NCBI RefSeq assembly: GCF_050908995.1
Contig: NC_135118.1
Location: forward strand, 3,906,001 to 3,970,000
Length of the DNA stretch: 64,000 nucleotides
Source of the DNA: Andrena cerasifolii
Lineage: Eukaryota; Arthropoda; Insecta; Hymenoptera; Andrenidae
Direction: 5' to 3'
This document shows positions 44,161 to 55,400 of this stretch, one piece after another (within the stretch, counting starts at the first letter, position 1; the number at the start of each line of letters is the position of its first letter). The notes under the pieces were generated by a model. It did not search any database, was not told the DNA's origin, and saw only the letters and a list, made by a program, of their open reading frames with translations. Both the position numbers and the translations under genes were made by a program.

Positions 44161-45227
44161 AGTATCTTCAATATTGAATCTGACCACTTTAGGAACTTTG
44201 TTCATAAATTTCAGCTTATAAAATTCCAACTCTCATCTTTTTTCAAACAATATGATTTTATACAGTAAAATGCGTGAACGTAATAAAATTAAGCTATTCA
44301 CTACGTCTCATTCTACACGTAGAGAATTCACTTTTCTACGTTAGGTAAAATACGGACCCACTTATCTTATCAACCAATCACATTAACGCTAATAAAACCA
44401 TAAATATAACACGTATTACAATTCGAATAAACATTATCAACAAACTTCATTTATTCTCTTAATCAATTTTCCGCGCGCAAAACCATTCACGCATGCCCAT
44501 TCATGCAACACTCGCAGCAAACCCCCACAGCTTTTCATGTTTGACATACATACATTACACATTATGCCACCTAGCTGATTCGTCGTTACGTTATATATAT
44601 ATGTAACGACGGTTACCCACTTTTAAGTGTCCAAAATGGTCCAAAATCACTTTCCATATATTTAAATTATGCCTTTAATTGGTAATTATAAAATACAAAT
44701 AAATAAAAACAATTTCTAATCACAGACTTATAAATTTTAGTAATAATATATGTATACATACTAGGTAAACAATATAAGTAATTTTTCATCCACCTTAATT
44801 TTTCGTCACTGTATTCTTATACTTTGTCATTGATATACAATATCGCAAAAACCTGTGTATGATTAATTAGGCGTATATAAAGTATCTGAATATAACAAAA
44901 ACTTTCAATTTCACGTTTTGAGTTAATATCTGTACAGTCGAGCAAATGTACGTGAACGAATTTTGTGGAAGGAGATTGTAAGATCCGCATGTACCCTAAA
45001 TTTTCAGTAATTACATATAAGACAATGCTTAATTGCTCATGAACCGTTTTAAAAAGTCACTTTACGTTTTTTATTTTTCAGATAAAAAGCTACAACGCTG
45101 TTAACGTTTATTCGTCGTTTATTTCGTTTACCTTAAAATCAACTTTTTTGTTTTCAATATGCATATGCTTCGCGAAATCGATTCGTGATTAATAGACTCC
45201 TCCGTTAGTTTCCAAATTATTAGTGAT

Positions 45228-48200
45228 ATGGCTGTCAGACCGTTTTTGTATTTAGGCGATACTGTATGTAAATGGTGAGACATGAAACGAGGTTATGTTG
45301 AGTATCATCAAATTACACGAATTCACAACTATGTTTTCCCAGCGTTTTCACGTCGGTACAACTTAAGCCTAAGTTACACACAGCTCAACTGTACAAACAG
45401 ACCAGAAATCATGGGAAGTTTAGAAGCAGAGCGAAGGTACCAGAGGCACCTGTCCCGAGTAGCTATATCGAAAAGGGTCCTGTACATTTCTCAAAAATGT
45501 GGAAACCGTTCGCTTTCACGATTATCGTAAGTAAGACACGAACAAAACGCAAAGTACTTGTCTTAACCCTTTTGCTAAAAAAAAGTCAATGCAGTAGGAT
45601 ATAAGGCTATAGAGTTTTCTTATATAAGTAACGTAATAACTACGTAAGCACGAGTAAAAGCCTTTCCAGTTGCCTCTTTCATAGGCAGCTGCCTAAAATA
45701 TCTTCTATAGCGTATTATAACGACTGTGCAGGCGTCGATAGCAAAAGTGTTAACTTAGAATAACACAGTCACAGAAGTAGATACTTTGTTTATCAAATCA
45801 ATCTGAATATAATCTGCTTTTCTTGTGTCATAAGTTTCATGGTTTCCGTCATGTCAGTTTAGTGGAACCACATTTATTGGCGCCGCCATTTGGGAATACG
45901 AACGTATCAGAGAAAGAACCTACAGGCTGATCAACCATTATAAGCATTGGGGAATACGCGTTTGTATAATGACACATATGTCTAAAGAGATAATATTTAT
46001 TAGATATTATTAGAGCATCAATTCTATTTAGCGAACAGGATGGAGACAAGAGATCGGAAGTTGGTGGAGGAATTTAACGCAAGGCGAAAAGATATTTGTA
46101 CCTATATGTTTTTTAAACGTCATAGTATTTCTTTCATGGCGTATTCCTGCGCTCCATAAAGTAATGGCGCAATACTTCTGCGCTAATCCGGCATCTCGTA
46201 AGTTGCACATACATTGTATGTATACTGACTGCAGAGATGGGCATTATCTAGATCAGGGTTGACTAACTGGTGGCTCGCGAGCCACCGGGGGCACCCCCGC
46301 CTTGTTGCCACGCTGAAAGGCCCCCCTCCATACCTCCCAGACTCTGCCGATCGCAGTCAAAAAGAGAAGGAAACAAGGAGTAATCGATTGCGATCGTCAG
46401 TAGAGCTGTTCGAGTACTTGGAAAAAGTGAGCCGGGATATACTCGGTTCGAATAACCGAGCCGAGCCGAGCGCTCGAACGAATCGAGCGGCTGGAAAAAA
46501 TCGGGTGGCTCGAACGATCCGAGCACGCGAGCAGGTCCGGCGTACAGTGTACAATGTATGTACATCGGATCGGTCGATGCCACCCGATTGTTTCGAGCCG
46601 CTCGCTTCAATCGAGCCGAGCGGCTCGAATCGGAAACCGGGTCCCGGCTCAACTCGGAAACCGAGTCCCGGCTCGACTCGAATTTTTCGAGCTACTCGAA
46701 TATTCGAGTACTCGACAGCTCTATATTCGTCAGAGTTTGGTCGGTATGGAGGGGGGCCGTTCAGCGTGGCAGCAAGGCGGGGGTGCCCCCGGTGGCTCGC
46801 GAGCCACCAGTTAGTCAACCATGATCTAGATAAAAAATTATTTAAATAACGAGTGGAATAAAAGATAATTTATCTTTATTCGCTATTCGAAGCCTCGAAT
46901 AACGAATAAAGGTAAATTGTCTTTTATTCGACGTTATCTAGATAATTACATTTGCCCACCTCTGACTAACTTTTCATGATACAGATAAAGAAGGATATGA
47001 AAGTTTAGAATTTCAATCAAGGTGCGGTGTGTTGGCCAATGCTGCTATCAACATTTTCCCACTACTCGTTCTTACATCTAGCTGCTAACATGTATGTATT
47101 ACACAGCTTCAGCTCTTTGGCTGTAGCAGCATTGGGTAAAGAACAATTTGTAGCACTTTATCTGACAAGCGGAGTGGTGTCTAGTTTTGCGAGTCATATA
47201 TACAAAACTGCGTTTGGTTTTCAAAGTCCTTCATTAGGAGCGGTGTGTATTTGTCTTGCGCATGTTTTTTGCACAATTTCGAAGGCGTTCCCAGTGGTAA
47301 ATTTCTATTTATAATTTAGTCAGGAGCAGTGATGGGTATCCTTGGATTTGTGTGTACTCAGTTTCCCGACACTTACCTCACTATTATATTTCTTCCCATA
47401 TACAAGTTCACAGCAGGCATGGTATGCTAACACTATAAAAGGAAGTTAAGTGTATAAATTACATTCCTTTTAATAAAAATATTTCTGAATAGGCAATCAA
47501 AGCGATAATGGGTATGGATGCCTTAGGATGTCTCTTGCGTTGGCAATTTTTTGATCATGCTGCACATTTGGGTGGTGTACTGTTTGGAATGTAAGTGCAT
47601 TCATGGAAAAGTTGTATTCTCTTATCTTAAGGGGTTATACCTAGTCAAGCGGCCGAAAAGTGGCGAATGTTTGTGAATTTTTTTCGAAGAAGCCGAAGCG
47701 TATATTTTTACAAAACTTTTTGCGCTTGAAAGAGCAACATTTAAAGAACATTTGGTAATTTTTTCGTAGAAAAATAGTTGCGTTTATAATAAAATAACAA
47801 GCGACATCCAAGAAGCATTTTTAAAAATTTGGTTTTGCGGTGAGCACTGCCATTCGGAAGCAGATTATCTAAAATCAAAAAACAAAGAGGATTTCGTTAG
47901 CATATTAATGTGTCTTCCGATTAACGGAAGGAATTTCCGGAATATTAATTTAAAACAACATGGCGGCTATTTAAAGCTGAAATCATGCTTTTATCGTGCA
48001 AAAATCCCGCGAAGAAATCATTTCAACTTTAAATAGCCGCCATTTTGTTTTAAATTAATCTTTTGGAAATTCCCTCTCCGTACTTAGGTATAACCCCCTG
48101 AATCTATGTCTTAGTCTTTCCCCTTCATTTATTATAGGTTTTGGCAAGTATGGGGTAATGCTAATATATGGAAAAAACGTGAACCAGTATTAGCACTTTG

Positions 48201-48234
48201 GCACGAAATCCGTGGACCACCAAAGTCTGGGTAA
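45228..48234 (+). CDS. PARL: Presenilin-associated rhomboid-like protease, mitochondrial
   Basis: PARL (fly rhomboid-7) is an intramembrane serine protease of the mitochondrial inner membrane that cleaves substrates such as PINK1 and PGAM5. Exons: 45228-45274, 45343-45526, 45858-45959, 46032-46197, 47022-47242, 47320-47421, 47493-47590, 48138-48234; in phase, 338 aa. The N-terminus is basic and Ser/Thr-rich, as for a mitochondrial presequence, then KMWKPFAFTI and GAAIWEYE precede the rhomboid core. That core has LLSTFSHYSFLHLAANMYVL, the catalytic GASGA motif (Ser241) and DHAAHLGG (His299); their spacing of 58 residues equals that of human PARL. The C-terminus is EPVLALWHEIRGPPKSG. The exon 2 frame differs from the longer open frame at 45282-45530, which is a shadow. 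Introns 4 and 7 carry MITEs. The first exon is the least certain. Confidence 0.92.
46254..46823. mobile_element. hAT-type MITE in PARL intron 4
   Basis: The ends CAGGGTTGACTAACTGGTGG and CCACCAGTTAGTCAACCATG are inverted and are flanked by a perfect 8-bp duplication ATCTAGAT (46246-46253 and 46824-46831), diagnostic of hAT transposition. Near the ends, GGTGGCTCGCGAGCCACC forms a further hairpin. The middle (about 46400-46725) is another inverted-repeat unit with ends TAGAGCTGTTCGAGTACTTG and CGAGTACTCGACAGCTCTA, rich in CTCGA motifs, probably a nested insertion. Open frames on both strands are by-products of the GC-rich palindrome. Confidence 0.92.
47631..48097. mobile_element. TTAA-type foldback MITE (family 1), copy 2, in PARL intron 7
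   Basis: It starts GGGGTTATACCTAG after TTAA (47627-47630) and ends TAGGTATAACCCC at 48097; the right-hand TTAA is altered to CTGA. The left 350 bases match 6279-6620 closely. The right arm is shorter than in the first copy, keeping the terminus that the first copy lost. Confidence 0.85.
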
Positions 48235-49382
48235 TGTTTCATCTTCGTAAGTTGATGTGCATGTACCTCGTGCATTATCAGTTTTATGAAAAATTGTAAA
48301 AAAAAACGATATTGAAATTAAGCAAAACTGTATAAAACAGATAAATTAAAGACAAAATTATGCTTTTTATGCTTTTGTTTCAATTGCCCTTTACAAGTGC
48401 CACGAAGAACAATTCAAGATTGTAGCATGCAGAAACGAAGCTTCGAGAAACTCCGACCATTGAGAAGTTTCCCAAATACGTTTGTAGACCGCCCGTGAAC
48501 AGAGACGTACGAGCGCGGAACCGTGGCTCGCGGGGCCCGCGCTTGACGACGCGTCTGTTGATTTCTGCGACCGCGGATAGCAACGATTTGATATAAATTA
48601 GAGGCCCGCAAAGGCATTTCCTTCTTCGCTGTTCCGAGAGAGAGGACGAGGTAAAACCAACAGCCGCTCTCGGACAGCTTAGCGACTCCGGCAGGAGAGT
48701 TCGGCGATAATACCTGGACGCCAACCGAACGGGAGAATACTATTGCGAGATGAGAAGAAGTCCCACAAGCTTAATTGTCACAGGAGCAAGGGGAATCGCC
48801 TGCTCGCTTCACCCTATCCCCTCCAAGAAGTCCTACTTTTCGGTTCTTAGCGGCTGTCCATATCCGCGAGCTGTCGTGATTTGTTTCGTTCGCGTTCTGC
48901 GTTACGCGGCGGACTTTGTTGCAAGGAATTGGGTGGAGCGAGCGGGCGATTCCCCTTGCCCCTGTGACATTTTAGCTTGTGGGTAGTCGGGCTTCTTCTC
49001 ATCTCGCAATAATACAGAGTAACTCCTGGACGCCTCAGTAGAGTAGAGTCAAGTGCCGTCGGCACAGCAGAATCTTGTAAAATTGTATAAACACAGCGAG
49101 ACGCAACGCGTCTGTCTTCCGAAATTTGTAGCCCCGTCCTGGCAACCAAACCATGTATTCCTACCTAATCCGAATAAACCTTGTCTGTCCAGAATTTATC
49201 CTTATTCCTATCCTGGAAGGCTACAAGATTAAAGAAAAGTTAGAGGATTTTCTGTAGTAATAATTTATTCAAATATTTAGTTTTCACTTTGCCCCCTTTT
49301 GTTTTTCCACTTGCAATTACATTATTAAACTTTTCGTTATTATGTAAAAGTAGGTACATACCTAAATATAAAAAATAATGAA
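48235..49382. other. Region between PARL and ESD with a foldback repeat
   Basis: The PARL and ESD stop codons face each other across about 1.15 kb. The segment 48380-49180 is distinctly more GC-rich than its surroundings and contains a hairpin whose arms are at about 48743-48800 and 48943-49013 (TTGCGAGATGAGAAGAAG pairs with CTTCTTCTCATCTCGCAA). It looks like a transposon whose outer limits I cannot fix. A 114-aa antisense open frame is not recognised. Confidence 0.5.
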
Positions 49383-50660
49383 TTAAGTTTTAAGATATTT
49401 TACATGGTGCTTAATGTGATCTTCGATGAATGTGGATATAAAAAAGTAACTGTGATCGTAGCCTGTTTGATATCTAAGAACCAACGGTACTCCAGCATCT
49501 TTCGCAGCCGACGACAAATTTTCGGGCAGTAATTGTCCATCAGTCAAAAATTTATCTTCTTTTCCCTAAAATTACAAAATACGTGTTGTTTTTATTATAT
49601 TCTTCTTCTCTATTTCTGAATATATTATGATACAATCGAAAAGAAGGAATACTAAGAGGCGACACTCCGAGCGGTATCTTTGAAGTTCTTCGTTGGCTTG
49701 TCCCTTTAAATTGGATGTACAGACAGCTGTATATCTTCGTCTTACTATAGCCTCTTGTTAATCCCTCCTCTTTCCGATTTCCGACTACCGTTTTCTTCGT
49801 CAGAGTGTCGCCTCTTAGTATACCTTCTCTTTGATACAATACCTGATCGATTAAAATGTGCAAAGGAGGACCGTTATATTTTTTAACTAGTTCTGAGGCA
49901 TCCCAATCCTTCCATGCGTTAGTCTCGGTTTTACCAAGATAACCAGAGAAAGCTTTCTTGCCCCACGGGCAAGAAATCGGATTGCTTATAGGCGCAAAAG
50001 CAGAGGCTGTTTTGTATAAACCAGGATTCTTTAAAGTGCATATCAGAGCTCCGTGTCCACCCATGCTACCGACAAAGTAATACTCGTCCATTTGTTGGTG
50101 CAAACCAAAAGTACTTTATGCAAACAATTTCTTCCTGTTTTACCTATGACCCATTATAGATTGCGTGTGTGGCATGGCAGGAAACTTTTCATTAATTAAA
50201 GCTGGTAGCTCTTTAGTAACATAACTGTACATTCTGTAATTTTTGTTCCATGGTTCCATTGTTGCGTCAACATAGAAACCAGCCCCTGATCCAAAATCCC
50301 AATCATCGTCCTGTCCAGGTATGTTAAGGTTGCGAGGGCTTGTATCAGGTGAAACTAAAATCACCCCATGCTCGGAGGCATACTTCTGCGCACCGGATTT
50401 CTGAATAAAATTGGCTTCTGTGCAGGTCAGACCGGATAGCCAATAGATAACAGGCACAGAACCTGCTTCGACTTGAGGTGGCAGGAAAATGCCGAAATTC
50501 ATTTTGCATCCTAGTTCCTGGCTGTATTGCAAAGGGTATTTGAATAAATTTTACATTTTTTTTTATTAACGACCGTAAGATCACAATACCTTTCGTGAGA
50601 ATAAACTTTCTGCCATCCTCCAAAGACCTTATTACTAGAAACTTCATTAATATCGGGCAT
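49383..50660 (-). CDS. ESD: S-formylglutathione hydrolase (esterase D)
   Basis: The enzyme converts S-formylglutathione to glutathione and formate, the last step of glutathione-dependent formaldehyde detoxification in the cytosol. Minus-strand exons: 50660-50590, 50521-50144, 50065-49843, 49565-49383; in phase, 284 aa (human 282). Visible family motifs are WLSGLTCTEANF (oxyanion loop), GHSMGGHGA with catalytic Ser150, GKEDKFL around the acid and YDHSYFF with the catalytic His. SPDTSPRNLNIPGQDDDWDF is also typical. The Ser150 codon is split AG|C by intron 2. Intron 3 contains a 167-bp MITE. The ATG immediately follows an acceptor (CTTTCAG), so the 5' leader starts in a further upstream exon. 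Confidence 0.97.
49652..49818. mobile_element. 167-bp MITE in ESD intron 3
   Basis: The ends CTAAGAGGCGACACTC and GAGTGTCGCCTCTTAG are perfect inverted repeats, with TA on both sides. A second inverted pair lies inside (CTTCGTTGGC / ACGAAGA-type, loosely). It is non-coding, with Tc1/mariner-like target choice. Confidence 0.88.
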
Positions 50661-51239
50661 CTGAAAGAAACATTGCATATCTTGCAGCATTGAAAATAAG
50701 GAAACGTGAGTTTTTCGTACTCATTATTCGTATGTATTAAAGGGTTAGTTATGATGAACGAAACAAGTCATTGAAGTTTCGTCATACAGAATATAATAGG
50801 GAACCTGTTATGTAGATAAATTAATATTTCTTAAGTTCAGCGAGATATTTAAACTTGAAACTAATATTTAGTTTTAATAACGTACCTTGTATCCGGCAGA
50901 ATCACGCACATATGTACGTAAATACAGCGTATATACAGGCTTTAAGTAACGGATCTGCGCTGCGTTTCGCAATAAAATAAAAGTAGTGGTTATACGTTAT
51001 CAAACATGTAAATTGATAACCCTTCTTTTTTTAGTTACAGTGGCTCACAGTCATAAGCGTATACTCTTTAAAATCGCATAACTTTTTTAAAATTAATCCA
51101 AACGACTTGAGTTTTTTTTAGAGGCTAGAAGGATTAGTTTGCTAAGTGACGTGATTCGTCGTTTTAAAAAAAAATGCACTTGGTCGGAATAGCAAAAAAA
51201 TAGAAAAGGTCGTTTTTTCAACTTTTTTTGAACCTGTAA

Positions 51240-51900
51240 TGAAAATTCAAAAAATCCGTTTGTAGATTGAAGTAAGTTGTATACGTGTCTAAAATTTCAT
51301 GAAAATCGGTTAACGTTGCGCTGATTTGAGCTAGAAACGCGTAAAGATCGCAGAATAAGGTCGAGAATCGCAGAAATTCCCAAAATCAGCGCTTCTCGAC
51401 CTTATTCTGCGACCTTTAAGCGTTTATAGCTCACAAGGGAACATCCCGAACCCGGAAATTCAAAAAATTCTGAAACTTTGTGAATATCTAGGGAATTTCC
51501 TTCTGATTACAACGGAATTTTCGTTTGCTGCCCAAATTCACTCTAAGGGGGTGTAATTGACCCCTGAGAATCCGGTTATTTTCCGATTTTCTGTTATAAC
51601 TCGTGAACTGTAAAATATTTTTTTACCAAATGATAGATCTAATTAAAAGAAGTAACTTTTGTCTTGAAACTTTTTTTCTATCTCTTACAGTTCCTGAGTT
51701 ATAACACAAAATCGGAAAATAGCCGATTCTTCAGGGACTAATTTCACCTCGTTCGAGTGAATTTGGGCAGAAAATAAAAATTGCGTTGTAACCAGGAAGA
51801 AATCCCCTACATGTTCACAAAGTTTCAGAAGTTTTTGAATTTTCGAGTTCGGGATCTTCCCTTGTCAGAGCAACGTCAACCGATTTTCATGAAATTTTAG
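51240..51900. mobile_element. Foldback element interrupted by a second MITE
   Basis: The older element is a palindrome centred near 51375: GAAAATCGGTTAACGTTGCG at 51300 pairs with CAACGTCAACCGATTTTC at 51873, and AATAAGGTCGAGAA pairs with TTCTCGACCTTATT. Its right arm is broken between GCTCA and GAGCAAC by the insert at 51434-51864, and removing the insert restores the complementarity. Confidence 0.82.
51434..51864. mobile_element. 431-bp foldback MITE with TCA duplication
   Basis: The ends CAAGGGAACATCCCGAAC and GTTCGGGATCTTCCCTTG (the last few bases mismatched) are inverted. TCA occurs on both sides (51431-51433 and 51865-51867) and the host palindrome requires only one copy, so the duplication is 3 bp. 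A related copy lies at about 30290-30705. Confidence 0.87.
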
Positions 51901-52411
51901 GCCAGTATTCATAGTCGATACTTATTCTTAAACTTATTCTTTCTGATAAAGAAAATTCCATGTAACCATCATATGATAAGGTTTAATTTGCAACCATTGC
52001 AACTAAACGGAGGTTTCAAATTGTTTTAACACGTTGACTGCCGACTACACCGATCGGATTATTTTTGCTTTGCTCTTTCACCGATTAGATGGTCTGGAAA
52101 GGTTAAATCAATGGTGTAGGAATAATTGAAGGGTCGGATCCAATAAGGAAATTAGCCACGATCCCTTTTTTAAACAGTACACTCCCATAGGGGCATATTC
52201 GGCGTCGAGGAAAGCACCGTCCGATTTCATCGACAGTCAACGCGTTAAAAGAGTATCAGTTGGAATAACATCAATTAATCTCATTAAGGCTTCGACTGTA
52301 TTTTATATTGCATGATTTTCACTTTATTACTTTGTTCTTTACTATATACTAAATATGAACAATAAGGAGAAATATGTATTTAATACAGAATATCCTATGT
52401 CAAAAGTTGTA

Positions 52412-55400
52412 TTAGATATTCTTTTTTGTTTGTAAATGCAGAGAACTTTTTACGGACTGCTTCTCGAGCCTTGTACTTCTTTTCGATGAGTATTTCGCTG
52501 CGGTTGCTGAAATAATTATCCTTATTGATAAATTGAAACTACTTAAAATTTATGAATATGCAGCGGTGGAATTCACATATACATTCACGTATAAATTAAT
52601 AGAACATACTTCCAAACTCTGGTTCCAAGTTGACGATGTTTCTAATACTTTCTCTAGATGATGCAACCGTGCTTCCACGGGTTGTACTTTTCAGTAGGCA
52701 TTCTACCGAATTTGTAATACTGCAACGTTGACTAGATATTGGCGATTGATTAAATAGAGAAAGCGAAGGTAACTCTATATTTTTAACGGCTAGAAGCTTC
52801 TTAACGTAACTCTCTGCTTCCACGTGATGAATCGTAAATTCTGCGATATCTTGCAAGACAATGGAATTCTGTTCTTGGATTTCGCGTAGTTCTACCTCTT
52901 TCTATAGTATGTGCAAGTATTATCAAAATATATTTATTAAATATTTCTTACGGCTGCTATGAAACGTTCCATTTAATTTACAAACCTGTTGTACGATTAC
53001 TACGTGGTCACCTCTAGCTGCGAATATTTTTTTAATATCCTTTTGAGCACTCTTCAAATTTCTGTCAGCTCTTAATAACTTCTCATTCTGGTCATGAATC
53101 TGTTGCTTCAGCTCAATTAAAATTTGGTTCTTATTTTCTTTCAACTCTTTAGTTTCTTCTATAGTTTTAAGGACCCGGGCGTAATCACTTTGCAGTTTCT
53201 GCCAAAGCCGTTTACACATAAACATTAACATTCACTTTATACAGCATAAGACATAAGCTCAAACATATTATAGGATACCTGTAAATCTTCAGTCGACGAA
53301 TGCAATTCCTCCCGTTTCTCTTTTAAATTCTGCTCCGTGCTAGATAGTTCTTCGTCCAATTTTCTGTGTTCTTCTACTTCGGATTTATATTTGTCATCCG
53401 CAGTCAGTGTTATCTTATATTTGTCGTTACAAGCGTTCACTACCCGCAGTGTATTTTCCATGGCTTGTATTTCGTGCTCAGTTCTTCTGATCGTTTCATC
53501 TAACTTATCACCTTGCTCTTGTAAAAGATATCTTTCTTGGGCGTTTTGAATTTTTAAGTGGGTAGTATTTACTGGAGTCCCGTCGAGATTAGTGCCTAAC
53601 GCAGCTAAGCCGCTATCGTACCTTGCCTGCAATTGTTTCATTCGCATTCCCCTTTCACTGATAGAGCACCTTAAATCTGAACATTCGCTAGTAGCGACTC
53701 TTTTCTGAATGGTCAGCGATTCCTTTTGCACAGCAATTTCTGCTTTACGTTCTCGTATTGCCTAGACAGTTATGCGATAATAATTCTGACAGAACATCCG
53801 GCTTCCCAGAGAAATATCTCTGCTATCGTTCCATTGAAAAAACTTACAGCTTCTAATTCAAGTCGATATCGTTCCAGATCGTAAACATTATTTCCGAGAT
53901 TAGATATCATCTTTTCCATCTGCAGCAACTTTAGCCTCAGGAGACTCTCCTCTACTTGCTTCTCTTCGTAAAGATTCTGAGCGGACTTCAGTTGTTTTTC
54001 TCCAGCATCCATAAGAAGAACAAGATCTTGCCTTTTGTTTCTTAAATACTCTAATTCGTTGTTGTCACTCGCTAGGCTGTTCGTCATTTTTCTCATGTCA
54101 TACTGCACAGAAGGAAGGTACACGAATTATATGCTTGAATAAATGATTTTTAACTTAATCGTCGAAAAATTACATACTTCCAAACTTGCAGTCTGTTTTT
54201 GTAACAACTTTGATACTTCCATTTTATCGTTTAAGACACTTTGCAACTCTTCGATTCTTCTTTGCTTCCTTTCAGCCTCAGATTTATCCCGCTCGTAACC
54301 TTTCAATCTCTCTAATTTCAATTCCGACTTTTGTAACTCAAACTGCACTTGGTACAACGAATCCGTCTTTTCCTCTAAAATCTTTTCGTTCTTACTATAC
54401 AGTTTATCTGTATATTCAATCTTTTTAGACTCATTCTGACACTGCATCTTCAAAATCTTGTCCTCGTTCTCTAGTTCCTTTATCTGATTTACGACACGTA
54501 AATTTGCAGTCTGCAATCGATTCACTTCTTTCATCATTGCAGCTTTTTTCCTTTCTTGTTCCTAAAGCATATTGCGTATCAAAAAGGCGTATAATCCACA
54601 GAAATTAGTGGAATTCATATTAGCGAATACCTCGATCATATTTTCCAATTCCTTTGCTTTTTCTTCTATATTCAGCTTTTGACTGTCAATATTTTGCAAC
54701 TTATCCGCCAGATCGGTTACTTGCTTGGATATTTTCTCAACTTTTACATATTTCCCCTGAATTTCTGATCTTTTGCGTTTTATATCAGCTCGCACTTGTT
54801 GCACACGTTGGGACGAGTCTTTCGCAATGTTTTTTTGTATAATTAACTGCAGCATCGGAAATGAATCAAAAGTGAGAGGAGAGCGATTTTAAAAGATTCT
54901 CTAAGAATCTTGTTTCGTTAAGCTACTTTCTTACTTGGTTTTCGTATACACCAAGCATTTCCTTTTTTTTACGCTGTTCTTCTTTCATATTAAAAAGATC
55001 TTTCTCCAATTTTTTAATCAATTCTTCGGCTTCTTTATTATTTTCGGTTTGCTCCTTTAGAAACTTCTCTGATTCTTGCAGTACATTCCTTTTGCCTTGT
55101 GTAATCTCACGCGATGTTTCGATTTCCTGTATAAAGCAATCTATCAGTAATTAGAGCAGCATTTGATGCAATAAAAGATTCATTAACAGTTGATTTCTAA
55201 CGGTTCCGTAAAATAATAGTACAATGGTAACTTTTAGGGGAATTCCATACTGGGTACGCACTCATTTAGAGCGATGCATTGTTTAAGGTAAAAAATATTT
55301 TAATTTGTTACTGTACTTGGAGAGTCCTCTTAATATCTTCATTCTTTTGTTGCATCATGACCACACTCTCCTTCCATTGATTAAACATTTGCCGATATTC

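Larger units (their letters stand above)
42570..45227. other. Intergenic between MED12 and PARL
   Basis: 42570-43000 is the probable MED12 3' untranslated region. Repeats occupy 43037-43215 and 43220-43690, and a cluster of GGCGCC palindromes 43965-44160. From 44165 to 45227 the sequence is AT-rich with a short (TA)n tract near 44592-44602, and I see no gene. Confidence 0.55.
50661..52411. other. Intergenic between ESD and CCDC39, mostly transposon-derived
   Basis: 50661-51030 should include the ESD promoter and leader but shows no clear motif. About 51036-51940 is a nested foldback complex beginning CAGTGGCTCACAGTCATAAG after TTA. The segment 51940-52411 has no recognised gene; it includes a short inverted pair about TTAACACGTTGACTG (52026) and CAGTCAACGCGTTAA (52235), possibly another small MITE. 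Confidence 0.55.

Noticed and set aside
45282..45530. 82-aa ATG open frame at the PARL 5' end
   Set aside because: A different frame of the same DNA (45343-45526) gives the PARL-like segment KMWKPFAFTI and joins in phase to the next exon. The ATG frame does not.
46259..46849. Open frames of 130-196 aa on both strands in PARL intron 4
   Set aside because: They lie within a GC-rich palindromic hAT MITE with an intact target duplication; the two strands give mirror-like Arg/Ser/Glu-rich sequences.
48380..49149. Arg/Ser-rich open frames between PARL and ESD
   Set aside because: They overlap a foldback repeat and are not recognised. The GC richness alone explains the lack of stops.
49552..49842. 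Continuation of the ESD frame through intron 3
   Set aside because: The open frame reads into a 167-bp MITE; splicing 49843 to 49565 restores the family sequence GKEDKFL and the proper length.
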